A stretch of DNA of 64,000 nucleotides, taken from CAZMGB01 sp964565775. GTDB lineage: Bacteria > Chloroflexota > Dehalococcoidia > DSTF01 > JALHUB01. Below the pieces are notes generated by a model. It was not told where the DNA came from, did no database searches, and was given only the letters and a program-made list of their open reading frames with translations. Positions 1-7,827 of this stretch are shown one piece after another (position 1 is the first letter of the stretch; every line of letters begins with the position of its first letter). A program made the translations under genes and the position numbers. The stretch is taken from contig CAZMGB010000011.1 of NCBI GenBank assembly GCA_964565775.1, positions 1 to 64,000 of the forward strand, read 5' to 3'.

Positions 1-72
1 CGCTCGGCGGGATTCGAACCCACGGCCTCAGCCTCCGCAGGGCTGCGCTCTATCCAACTGAGCTACGAGCGC
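1..72 (-). tRNA. tRNA-Arg (GCG), 3' end cut by window edge
   Basis: Read on the minus strand, the 5' acceptor strand GCGCTCG (66-72) pairs with CGAGCG at the window edge; the last pair, discriminator and CCA fall outside. D-arm GCTC..GAGC, anticodon stem CAGCC/GGCTG and T-arm GTTCGAATC are intact. The loop CTGCGGA gives anticodon GCG, which reads CGC arginine codons. It is the last of three closely spaced tRNAs on this strand, probably one transcript. Confidence 0.95.
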
Positions 73-143
73 GCACACTAAACGGATCCAGGAAGCAGGA
101 GCGTCCCCCGCGACCCGTCTCCCATGGTCCCCAGGCTTTGCTA

Positions 144-229
144 TGGTGCCGAAGGGGGGATTTGAACCCCCACGCCCTTTCGGACACTACGCCCTGAACG
201 TAGCGCGTCTGCCATTCCGCCACTTCGGC
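144..229 (-). tRNA. tRNA-Leu (CAG)
   Basis: Acceptor strands GCCGAAG (223-229) and CTTCGGC (148-154) pair fully. The long variable arm (TGTCCGAAAGGGCGT) marks a class II tRNA, the anticodon loop TTCAGGG gives CAG, and the T-loop TTCAAAT is present. ACCA follows the acceptor, so the CCA end is encoded. Confidence 0.96.
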
Positions 230-242
230 ACGTCGTTCACGG

Positions 243-319
243 TGGTGGGCGGTACAGGACTCGAACCTGTGACCTCTTCCGTGTGAAGGAAGCGCTCGTA
301 CCAACTGAGCTAACCGCCC
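243..319 (-). tRNA. tRNA-Val (CAC)
   Basis: The acceptor GGGCGGT pairs with ACCGCCC, the D-arm is GCTC..GAGC, and the anticodon stem CTTCC/GGAAG holds loop TTCACAC, anticodon CAC. An ACCA end is encoded. It is the first gene of the three-tRNA cluster in transcription order. Confidence 0.96.
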
Positions 320-493
320 CAGCCCCTCGCGATCGGATTCTACAGAACACGGGGCAGGCCCGTCAACGCTGGCCGGCCCGCTGACGGCGCTCCCACCCCC
401 TTCGGGGCGGTCGATTGCCGGTGCTGACGCCTGGTCTGTCACAGGACCGGAACGGCACCGGAACATCCCCTCGGAGCACCGCTCACATGGCTG

Positions 494-1675
494 CTAGAGT
501 TCGATGATCGACGGCTCGAACGGCGTCTTGCTCAGCGACTCGGCGCCGTCCTCCGTGATCAGGACGGGCGTCTCCATCCTGAAGCCGCCGATGCCCGGCT
601 TGTTGAGGACGAGCGCCGCGATCTGGACCATGTTCGGCTGGAGCACGAGCTCGGCGCCGGACTCGTAGGGGGCGGTCGAGTTGGCGATCGCCGGGTACCA
701 TTCGTTCCCGAGGATGCCGATGCCGTGGCCGTAGCCCGGCAGGGCGTACTGCCGGTAGCCGATCTCGTCGAGGAAGCTGTCCACCTTCGCCGCCACCTCG
801 CCGAGCGTCGCTCCCGGCTTCAGGCTCTCCAGCAGGTGGTCGCACGTGGCGACGAAGGCCGACGACAGGTCCCTCTGCTCGGCGGTGGGCCCGCCCATGA
901 TGGCGTTGCGCGACACGTCGCCCAGGTAGAGATCGTACATGCAATGCAGATCGATGACGACGTTGTCGCCCGGCTGGATCCGCTTCCGCGTCGGCGGCGT
1001 GCAGCCACCCCAACCGTAGGCTGTGCGGTATCCCGAACCTATCTCCTGCCCGCCGGTGAAGGTCCAGTTGAGCTCGCTGCCGGCCTCCCGCATGGCGTAC
1101 TCGGCGATGCCGGCCACCTCCGTCTCCGTCATGCCGACGCATATCTCCTCCAGCACCGCCGCTATCCCCAGGTCGCAGATCTCAGCCGCCCGCCGGAAGA
1201 GCGCAATTTCCGCCTCCTCCTTGAGCAGGAAGAGCTCGTTCAGCAGCTCGGTCGCGTTCTTGAAGGAGGCCTGGGGAAAGCTGCTGCGCAGGATCTCATA
1301 CTCGCTCGCCAGGAGGAACGTCTCGATCCTGATCGGCGAATGACCCAGCTCGACGCCGATGCTGCCCTTTTCGACTCCCCTCGCCTGAAGCGACGAGACG
1401 ATCCGTTCCCACATCAGCATCCCGGGCAGGGGGCCGACCGGGTTGACGTTCTTGTAGAAGCTGTCGTCTTTGACGCGCTCCGCATCGAGAGCCAGCACGT
1501 AGAGCTCCGGCTCCCCCTCGCTGGGGATGACGGCGATTCCCCGCCAGGGGATGAAGGCGCCGAAGACGTAGCCGACGGTGCTCAGCCGCGTGGCGATCAG
1601 GACGTCGATAGCCTGCTCATCCATCCTGTTCTGGATCTTCATCAGTCTGGCCCGATAGTCAACGTGGGCGCCCAT
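494..1675 (-). CDS. M24-family (Xaa-Pro peptidase/creatinase-like) protein
   Basis: 393 aa. A creatinase-type N-terminal domain (about 1-150) precedes a pita-bread M24 domain (about 160-385). Metal-ligand positions D242 and D253 (spaced 11, as in PepP), H317 (GYGHGIG) and E368 (FRMETPVLITEDG) are present. The ligand usually in the TIEPG motif aligns to A354 (MVQIAA), so the two-metal site looks incomplete. In the family such losses are known in creatinase-like enzymes that hydrolyse small C-N substrates, so a peptidase role is not assured. The ATG has GGTGAGGAG immediately upstream. It is a single gene with no operon partner. Confidence 0.85.
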   Translation of the reverse strand: MGAHVDYRARLMKIQNRMDEQAIDVLIATRLSTVGYVFGAFIPWRGIAVIPSEGEPELYVLALDAERVKDDSFYKNVNPVGPLPGMLMWERIVSSLQARGVEKGSIGVELGHSPIRIETFLLASEYEILRSSFPQASFKNATELLNELFLLKEEAEIALFRRAAEICDLGIAAVLEEICVGMTETEVAGIAEYAMREAGSELNWTFTGGQEIGSGYRTAYGWGGCTPPTRKRIQPGDNVVIDLHCMYDLYLGDVSRNAIMGGPTAEQRDLSSAFVATCDHLLESLKPGATLGEVAAKVDSFLDEIGYRQYALPGYGHGIGILGNEWYPAIANSTAPYESGAELVLQPNMVQIAALVLNKPGIGGFRMETPVLITEDGAESLSKTPFEPSIIEL

Positions 1676-1997
1676 CTCCTCACCCTGCCTTTTCTGCCAA
1701 CGAAGGCGCTATGCCGTTGTCGAGAGCGCAAGCCCAAAGACATGAAACGAGCATTCGCAGCCAGCATAGGCGAGGCGGCGACAACGGGGAAGCCCTGCGC
1801 ACTGTGGGCGAACAGGCGGGCCTCAGCTCACGGCAATAAGACTCCGCCTGAGAGAAGTTTCTCCAGGCGAGGCCAACAGGCAAAAGGGACATGGCTTACG
1901 GCAACCGGCTGGCGTCCCCTCGCACGATGCCCCCCAGGTGTGGTATTTTGCGTGTACCCGCCGCATCTCAGTCCGTTGCAGAAGGAGGCACACGCCC

Positions 1998-3278
1998 ATG
2001 GTCGAGGCCAATCAGCCCCGGGCCCAAACAGCCGCTGTTGATAATCCTTTCGAGATGGCAGTGGCGCAGTTTGATGCGACAGCGGAGCGCATGAACCTCA
2101 GTGACGAGATTCGCGACTCGCTCCGGCGCTGTCACCGCGAGTTCACGGTCAACTTCCCCGTAGAGATGGACGACGGCTCCCGGCGGACGTTCACCGGGTA
2201 CCGCGTACATCACAACGAGACCCTCGGGCCCACCAAGGGTGGCATCCGCTATCACCAGGACGTCACCCTGGACGAGGTGAAAGCTCTAGCCATGTGGATG
2301 ACGTGGAAGTGCGCCGTCAACGAGCTTCCATACGGAGGTGCCAAGGGCGGGGTCGCCGTTAATCCCAAGCTCCTCTCGCGAGCAGAGCTCGAGAATCTCA
2401 CGCGTCGCTACGCCACCGAGATCAGCTACATCATAGGCCCGCACAAGGACATCGCTGCGCCAGACGTAAACACGGACCCCCAGGTCATGGCCTGGATCAT
2501 GGATACGATCACCATGCACGAGGGGTATCCCATGACCGCCATCGTCACGGGGAAGCCGATCAGGCTCGGAGGCAGTGAGGGTAGGGTCGAGGCCACCGGC
2601 AGGGGCGTCTTCTTCTGTGCCCAGGAGGCAGCCCGCCACAAGAATCTCACCCTGGACGGCGCCACGGTTGCAGTTCAGGGCTTCGGCAACGCCGGCCAGG
2701 TTTCCGCCTACCTGCTGGAGGGGGCCGGCGCACGCATCGTGGCGGCGAGCGACACCTCCGGCAGCATCTACAACGGCAAGGGTCTGGACGCTTTGGCGCT
2801 GGCTCGCCTCAAGCAGCAGCAGGGTCGACTGGCCGAGAGCGGCGCCGGTGACCTCATCACTGACGACGAACTGTTCTCACTGCCGGTCGACATCCTCGTG
2901 CCCGCCGCCCTCGAGGGACAGATTACGTCGAGGAACGCCGCAGACGTGAAGGCCAAGCTCATCCTGGAGGCAGCCAACGGCCCGATCACTCCCGCAGGCG
3001 ACGCGATCCTCGAAGATGCCGGGGTGATGGTGGTCCCGGACATCGTTGCCAACGCCGGCGGCGTTATCGTGTCCTACTTCGAGTGGGTACAGAATATCTG
3101 CTACCTGCACTGGTCAGAGGAGGAAGTCAACCAGCGGCTACACGACGTTATCACCAAGGCTTTCCACCAAATGCTGCAGCTCGCAAACGCCGAACAGGTG
3201 TCCCTGAGGCAGGCCGCTATCATGCTGGCAGTGGGGCGCATTGTGGAGGGCATTGAGCTGCGCGGCATCTACCCGTAG
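1998..3278 (+). CDS. Glu/Leu/Phe/Val dehydrogenase (glutamate dehydrogenase)
   Basis: 426 aa, normal for the hexameric glutamate dehydrogenase family, which interconverts glutamate and 2-oxoglutarate plus ammonium with NAD(P). K80 (GPTKGG), K104 (MTWKCA) and catalytic K116 (GGAKGG) are in place, PDVNTD follows, and the Rossmann motif VAVQGFGNAGQ lies near residue 225. The ATG at 1998 is chosen because AGAAGGAGGC sits 7 bases upstream; a frame-open ATG at 1938 has no ribosome site. Cofactor preference is not readable. A perfect hairpin follows the stop. Confidence 0.95.
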   Translation: MVEANQPRAQTAAVDNPFEMAVAQFDATAERMNLSDEIRDSLRRCHREFTVNFPVEMDDGSRRTFTGYRVHHNETLGPTKGGIRYHQDVTLDEVKALAMWMTWKCAVNELPYGGAKGGVAVNPKLLSRAELENLTRRYATEISYIIGPHKDIAAPDVNTDPQVMAWIMDTITMHEGYPMTAIVTGKPIRLGGSEGRVEATGRGVFFCAQEAARHKNLTLDGATVAVQGFGNAGQVSAYLLEGAGARIVAASDTSGSIYNGKGLDALALARLKQQQGRLAESGAGDLITDDELFSLPVDILVPAALEGQITSRNAADVKAKLILEAANGPITPAGDAILEDAGVMVVPDIVANAGGVIVSYFEWVQNICYLHWSEEEVNQRLHDVITKAFHQMLQLANAEQVSLRQAAIMLAVGRIVEGIELRGIYP

Positions 3279-3330
3279 CAGGGGGCCTCGGCTGGCGGCC
3301 TCGGCGGCCAACCCCAGAACGTTGACATCC

Positions 3331-3354
3331 AGCGCCTCCCCAGTGGGAGGCGCT
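3331..3354 (+). terminator. Perfect 10-bp hairpin after glutamate dehydrogenase
   Basis: AGCGCCTCCC, loop CAGT, then GGGAGGCGCT: ten perfect pairs, 53 bases after the stop codon. No U-tract follows, so it may stabilise the 3' end rather than terminate alone. Confidence 0.5.
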
Positions 3355-3405
3355 GAGACTTCCAAGCGCGTCCGCACGCCGCCGGCGGACCTGAAGACGT
3401 CGACC

Positions 3406-3449
3406 CGTAATCCAGTCGTAACGTGCGCGTAACACGATCGTAACACGCC
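3406..3449 (+). promoter_or_regulatory. Four 11-bp-phased CGTAAY direct repeats
   Basis: CGTAAT at 3406 and CGTAAC at 3417, 3428 and 3439 fall at exactly 11-bp steps, one helical turn apart, ending just before the start codon at 3451. Sites with about 11-bp phasing are typical of OmpR/PhoB-type winged-helix regulators. The factor is unknown. Function as an operator is inferred from the spacing and position. Confidence 0.5.
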
Positions 3450-3450
3450 C

Positions 3451-3828
3451 ATGGCAAGCTGCAGCCAGCGCCTCCAGCGGCAAGTGGAGAGAGAGCTGGT
3501 GATCAGTGGGGCACCGATGAGCCGCAGTGAACTTGAGCTAGCGGTACGCGCTGAGCTGGTGGACATCGCCCCCACTACGTGGCACGCCAGGGTGGCTGCC
3601 GATTACATCCTGCGGGCCGTAGACGATTACGTGAAGAGTGAGAGAGAGCGTCAGGAGCGGCGGTGCCAGGAGGTGGCCGACTTCTTTCTTGCCCGCACGT
3701 CTGATGACACACGGTCAAACGGTTGGCAGGTGGCCAGGTGGCTTGCCACCGAGTGGCACCGTGCTGTGTGTTGCGATGAAGACCACGTCCACGAGGAGAC
3801 GCCCTGGAGCACCGCCCTAAACCCCTAG
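3451..3828 (+). CDS. Hypothetical protein
   Basis: 125 aa, no family recognised. It is predicted helical and charged, with an Arg/Glu-rich stretch (SERERQERR, about residues 63-71), six histidine/cysteine residues in the C-terminal half and no membrane segment. The start follows four phased repeats and has no clear ribosome site, so either it is weakly translated or the true start lies inside, for example the Met in SGAPMSR. The codon pattern looks coding but there is no homology anchor. Confidence 0.45.
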   Translation: MASCSQRLQRQVERELVISGAPMSRSELELAVRAELVDIAPTTWHARVAADYILRAVDDYVKSERERQERRCQEVADFFLARTSDDTRSNGWQVARWLATEWHRAVCCDEDHVHEETPWSTALNP

Positions 3829-4149
3829 GTAGCCGCCCACCACGGGGGCGTTCAGGACGGGGGGCCCGAAGCGGCGATCTCGGGCGGTGTTTATAGACAA
3901 CAAGGGAAGGCGGCGAAGTCATCGCCGCCTTTCTGCTCGCCCTTGTCCAGCAGCGGCGACAGCCTCCATGCCGGCAGGAATTCGCCCGGAGGCAGACGCG
4001 CGTCGCGGGCAGGCGCCGCATGGTCCGGGCCCGTCCCGTTCTCGGCGGCTCGAAGCCAGCCTTCAGCGCTCCTGAGGCGCGTACGCGAAGAGCTGTTCGC
4101 CGCAACGAATGTTGGTGGTGTATGCTCCTCGCAGAGGAGGCGACAGCCG
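3829..4149. other. Intergenic, 321 bp
   Basis: No gene is supported here. It holds the hairpin at 3907-3931 and, at its right end, the AGAGGAGG ribosome site of the zinc ribbon gene. No promoter is clear. Confidence 0.5.
3907..3931 (+). terminator. Hairpin, likely terminator
   Basis: AAGGCGGCGA, loop AGTCA, TCGCCGCCTT: ten pairs, flanked by A's upstream and TTTCT downstream. It lies about 80 bases after the 3828 stop and could act in either direction. Confidence 0.6.
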
Positions 4150-4380
4150 ATGAAACACTGCGAGAGCTGCGGAATGCCGCTTGGTGACGAAACGACTTCC
4201 AAGTTCGACGGTCGCTATTGCATCTACTGCCAGGACCAGCAGAGCGGCGACCTGAGAAGCAAGGAGCAGGTGAGAGAGGGGAGCGTCAACGCCGCCATGC
4301 GGCTTCACGGCATGAGCCGCGAAGAGGCAGAGAAGATGGCCGATGAGATGCTACCCAAGCTTCCTCGCTGGCAGACGTAG
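4150..4380 (+). CDS. Small zinc ribbon protein
   Basis: 76 aa. An N-terminal CESCGMPL knuckle and a later YCIYCQD pair form a four-cysteine zinc site, matching the Zn_ribbon_2 type of small proteins. The C-terminal half is helical (MRLHGMSREEAEKMADEM). The start is fixed by GAGGAGGCGACAGCCG before the ATG. Function is unknown; relatives are often annotated only as putative zinc ribbon proteins or beside AraC-type regulators. It converges on the next gene with 12 bases between. Confidence 0.8.
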   Translation: MKHCESCGMPLGDETTSKFDGRYCIYCQDQQSGDLRSKEQVREGSVNAAMRLHGMSREEAEKMADEMLPKLPRWQT

Positions 4381-4392
4381 GCCCACTGAGGC

Positions 4393-5280
4393 TCATCTTC
4401 TCGCACTCTTGCGGACAAACGGCTTCTCGACCTCAAGAGAGGAAAGCAGCCCGTAGGCACGCGGCTTCCTGAACGCGTTCCCCCAGACCTCGCGCTCCCG
4501 ATATGCCCTGATCCTGTCGATGTCGAAGTCCGCCAGATAGACCCCTTCGCTTGCCCCAGCCTCGACAATCAGCGTGTCCCTCGCCTCCCCGTCCTTCCCC
4601 TCGAAGCACACGGCATCGAATGCGACCGAACGCCCGTTGTTCTGCGGCGCGGCATAGTTGACCATCGCCACACCGACCATGTTCTCGAAGGCGCGCGCCC
4701 TGAACTGGCCGATGCGGCCGTCGTCCAGGTCGCAGGCGTTGGGTGTCAGAATGAGCTCCGCCCCCTTCAGCATCAGGACTCTCGCACTCTCGGGGAACTC
4801 GCGGTCGAAGCAGATCATGGCGCCGAGCTGTACGTCTCCCTTCTTGGTATCGAGGCTACACACGTGGAACTCGTCTCCCGGCGTACAGGCAGCTTCGCCC
4901 GAGAAGTCGCAGGTGTCCACCTTGGCATACGTCATGATGATTTCGCCGTGGCGGTCGATGATCGACACCGAGCCGCGGGGGGCGCCCGACCAGCGCTCCA
5001 GGTAGGTCAGCGCTATGGCCATGTCGAGCTCCCTTGCGAGCTCCCTGAAGTGCATGACAAAACCGTCCTCCTCGCCGATGGCCTGAGCCTGCCACTTCGT
5101 TCGCGCGGCTCGCTGCCGGGGACACGGCGTGTACCCGATATTCCACATCTCCGGGAAGAGCGCGATGTCCGCTCCCATTTCGTGTGCGCGCCGACAGAAC
5201 TCTTCTCCCTTGGCCTGATTCGCCGATTGGTCGCTGCCACAGGAGGTCATCTGAAGCAGGCCCACTCTCACGATTGGCAT
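4393..5280 (-). CDS. Carbon-nitrogen hydrolase (nitrilase superfamily)
   Basis: 295 aa. It carries the catalytic triad of the superfamily: E44 (LFPEMW), K120 (TYAKVDTCDF) and C157 (MICFDREFPE). Such enzymes cleave amides, nitriles or carbamoyl groups; the branch (amidohydrolase-like, close to N-carbamoyl hydrolases) cannot be fixed from motifs. The ATG at 5280 is preferred over a GTG at 5289 because AAAAGGG lies at a workable distance only from the ATG. It is cytoplasmic and has no operon partner. Confidence 0.9.
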   Translation of the reverse strand: MPIVRVGLLQMTSCGSDQSANQAKGEEFCRRAHEMGADIALFPEMWNIGYTPCPRQRAARTKWQAQAIGEEDGFVMHFRELARELDMAIALTYLERWSGAPRGSVSIIDRHGEIIMTYAKVDTCDFSGEAACTPGDEFHVCSLDTKKGDVQLGAMICFDREFPESARVLMLKGAELILTPNACDLDDGRIGQFRARAFENMVGVAMVNYAAPQNNGRSVAFDAVCFEGKDGEARDTLIVEAGASEGVYLADFDIDRIRAYREREVWGNAFRKPRAYGLLSSLEVEKPFVRKSARR

Positions 5281-5428
5281 ACGCTTCACCCTTTTGAGTC
5301 AGCGCCCGATTGGCGCCGCCGTTCGGAGGCAAGCGACGGGCCCTTCATGTTCCCAACATGACGGATGCCGACAGCCGCCCGCTTCAGCCATCTGTCGTCC
5401 GTGGCCGTTCTCGGCGCGCCCGTCCCGT

Positions 5429-5496
5429 ATAGTATATTACTCAGTGAACATCGGTTAGAGAGGACCGCTTGCGGGCGGTCTCTCTTCCAGGAGGAG
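5429..5496 (+). promoter_or_regulatory. Promoter-like AT patch, leader hairpin and ribosome site
   Basis: TATAGT/TATATT (5429-5438) is the only AT-rich patch in GC-rich surroundings. It is followed by a hairpin with arms AGAGAGGACCGC (5457-5468) and GCGGTCTCTCT (5475-5485), one bulge, and then AGGAGGAG (5489-5496) just before the next start. A hairpin abutting the ribosome site could tune translation. Confidence 0.45.
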
Positions 5497-5503
5497 ATAT
5501 GCT

Positions 5504-5920
5504 ATGACCGAGAGCTCTGAACCCCACTCCGCAGGAACGCCGAATGCCCTTCTCAGCATCGTTCGCAGGCCTCGAATGGTGCTGATCCTGCTCGGTGCAT
5601 GGAACGCCGTGGCGGCGGTATCAACACTGTTCGTCGACGGCAAGATCCGCGGCCCTCTCGGCGGCCTATCGCTGAGCTGGCAGTCGATACCTCTGGCCGT
5701 CCTCTACTTCTACTGTGTCCGCGACCCCGAGCGTTACAGAAACATCTTCTGGCTGGCCCTGGTACAGCAGGCGGCAGCGATAGTGGGCAACGTCTACCAC
5801 TGGGGAGCAGGAGATCTGACGCTGGGGAGCATCGTGATCTCTGTGGCCGTGTCGGCGGGGCTGGCCGTGCTGGCGCTCATGCACCTTCTCGAGCCCAGGG
5901 CCGCCCAGGCCGACGGATAG
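5504..5920 (+). CDS. Small integral membrane protein
   Basis: 138 aa with four hydrophobic segments (about residues 26-45, 60-75, 85-100 and 108-128) separated by short polar loops. No catalytic motif and no family recognised. AGGAGGAG lies 8 bases before the ATG, so the start is firm. A 6-bp hairpin (GCCGGG..CCCGGC, 5941-5957) follows and may end transcription between this gene and the convergent propeller gene. Confidence 0.75.
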   Translation: MTESSEPHSAGTPNALLSIVRRPRMVLILLGAWNAVAAVSTLFVDGKIRGPLGGLSLSWQSIPLAVLYFYCVRDPERYRNIFWLALVQQAAAIVGNVYHWGAGDLTLGSIVISVAVSAGLAVLALMHLLEPRAAQADG

Positions 5921-6053
5921 CCGGAGAACGCCAGCCTATCGCCGGGCCCGACCCGGCATCATCGTGGTCAATGATGGCTCGGCAACCGGAAGAAGCCCCG
6001 CACCTGCTCGCGCGCCGCTCAGGCAGCCCGCAGCGCGAAACGCCTCAGACGAA

Positions 6054-7634
6054 TCAGGCCGCTCTTCCTCCACGGCCGAATGTCATGAGGGACCCCACTA
6101 CCAGCACCACCAGCGCTACCGGCACCAGCCCGAGGCCTATGCCGCTGAGGGTCTCCAGATCCAGGCGGGGAGTCTCCGGGGTGGCGTAGATATCCTCCGA
6201 AGTTGCGGGGGCCTCCTGGCTAGTGTCGGGAGCCTCCTGGCTAGTCACGGCGGCCTCCTGGCTGATCGCCGGTGCCTCTTGACTAGCCTTAGAGGCCACC
6301 TGGCCGGCCTCGGGGAGCTCTAGGGTGCGGACGAAGATGTCAGCCTCATCGTTTGTGTCCCCGGCGACCAGGTTGGAGGCCACGGACTGGAAGGCCACAT
6401 AGCGACCGTCCGCGCTCATGGCGGGCCACTGGCTGAAGCCGTCGCCGCCTCCGCCCGTCAAGCCCACGCTTAGCCGCTCCGTGGTACCGGTCTGACGGTC
6501 GTAGACGAAGACATCATACGTAGAGTTGATGTCGCCAGTCGCCAGGTTTGAGGCCAGGGTCTGGAAGGCGACAAAGCGGCCGTCCGCGCTTATGGCGGGC
6601 TTGTGGCTATCACCGTTCGCCTGCTTGCCAGACGTGCCCACGCTCACCCGCTCGGTGGCGCCGGTCTGACGGTCGTGGACGAAGATATCACTCTTGGAGT
6701 TAGTGTCGCCGGGCACCAGGTCGGAGGCGAAGGAATAGAAAGCCACGTAGCGGCCGTCCGCGCTTATGGTCGGGTCGAGGCTATCGCCGTTCCCCTGGCT
6801 GCCAGACGTGCCCACGCTCACCCGCTCCGTGGCACCGGTCTGACGGTCGTGCACGAAGATGTCCCTCTTGGAGTTGGTGTCTCCGGCCACCAGGTTAGAG
6901 GCCGAGGACTCGAAAGCCACATAGCGGCCGTCCGCGCTCATAGCGGGCCACGAGCTATCGCCGTTCCCCTGGTTGCCGGACGCGTCGCCGCTCACCCGTA
7001 CAGTAGTGCCGGCCTGGCGGTCGCGGACGAAGACATCGGCGAGCCCATTCGTGTCGCCGGCCACCAGGTTGGAGGCGAATGAATGGAAGGCGACGAAACG
7101 ACCGTCGGCGCTGATCGCGCTCCCGCGGCTCTCGCCATTCCCCTCGTTGCTCGTTGCCCCCACGCTCACCCGCTCGGTTACGCCGGTCTGACGGTCGTGG
7201 ACAAAAGCGTCCCGCATGTTGTTCGTGTCGCCAGCCACCAGGTTCGTGGCGTAGGACGAGAACGCCACGAAGCGACCGTCCGCGCTGATGGCGTCGATAC
7301 GACTGTCGCCGTCCGCCTGGGCGCCCCCCGTGCTCACGCTCACTCGCTCCGTTGCGCCGGTCTGGCGGTCGTGGACGAAGACATCCCGGTATCCGCCCGT
7401 GTCGCCGGCCACCAGGTTGGAGGCGTAGGACTGGAAGGCTACGTAGCGGCCGTCGGCACTCACGGCGGGCTCGTAGCTGTCGTTGTCTCCCTCGTTGCCC
7501 GCTGTGTCGACGCTCACCCGCTCAGTGCTGCCAGACGACGCATAGGCCCCGTCCACCGAAAGCAAGGCCCAAACAAAGGCCACGACCACGAGCAAGAGCC
7601 CGCATGTCGCCGCGCCCGGCTTTGCTGAGTGCAT
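6054..7634 (-). CDS. Exported seven-bladed PD40/TolB-like beta-propeller protein with C-terminal anchor
   Basis: 526 aa. Signal peptide (about 1-32), then seven 58-residue repeats, each with a core like SADGRYVAFQSYASNLVAGDT followed by DVFVHDRQTGATERVSV. The N-terminus supplies only the last part of a repeat (STERVSV) and the seventh repeat lacks it, the usual velcro closure of a propeller. After the propeller comes a heptad-like TSQEAP linker (about 447-480) and a transmembrane helix ending in FGRGGRAA. No enzyme motif. Likely a surface-anchored binding or scaffold protein. Confidence 0.85.
   Translation of the reverse strand: MHSAKPGAATCGLLLVVVAFVWALLSVDGAYASSGSTERVSVDTAGNEGDNDSYEPAVSADGRYVAFQSYASNLVAGDTGGYRDVFVHDRQTGATERVSVSTGGAQADGDSRIDAISADGRFVAFSSYATNLVAGDTNNMRDAFVHDRQTGVTERVSVGATSNEGNGESRGSAISADGRFVAFHSFASNLVAGDTNGLADVFVRDRQAGTTVRVSGDASGNQGNGDSSWPAMSADGRYVAFESSASNLVAGDTNSKRDIFVHDRQTGATERVSVGTSGSQGNGDSLDPTISADGRYVAFYSFASDLVPGDTNSKSDIFVHDRQTGATERVSVGTSGKQANGDSHKPAISADGRFVAFQTLASNLATGDINSTYDVFVYDRQTGTTERLSVGLTGGGGDGFSQWPAMSADGRYVAFQSVASNLVAGDTNDEADIFVRTLELPEAGQVASKASQEAPAISQEAAVTSQEAPDTSQEAPATSEDIYATPETPRLDLETLSGIGLGLVPVALVVLVVGSLMTFGRGGRAA
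6309..7532 (-). repeat. 174-bp tandem coding repeats
   Basis: The propeller blades repeat at DNA level about every 174 bases (58 codons) from 7532 down to 6309. Blades 4 and 5 are closest (TNSKRDIFVHDRQTGATER against TNSKSDIFVHDRQTGATER). Similarity at DNA level suggests recent unit duplication or gene conversion. Confidence 0.85.
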
Positions 7635-7827
7635 CTTGTTACCCTACCTCTCTGCGAGGCCAGCGCGCCCTCCAGCCGCCGGCGCTTCTCTGTATTCCCC
7701 CTGTGATAGCTCCTGCCGCGTGGACACCAGACCCGACGACGTTCACCGGCAGCGTCTCCGCCGGAGGAACGCGCACAAAGCCTGCGTACAGCATTCGCGT
7801 CGATCCATGCAGCACACTTCCGTGCGC

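Noticed and set aside
725..2041. Long plus-strand open frame opposite the M24 gene
   Set aside because: It mirrors the third-position GC bias of the real gene on the other strand and has no domain or ribosome site.
6309..7532. Regular repeats considered as CRISPR
   Set aside because: Units are 174 bp, contiguous and coding; there are no spacers and no cas genes.
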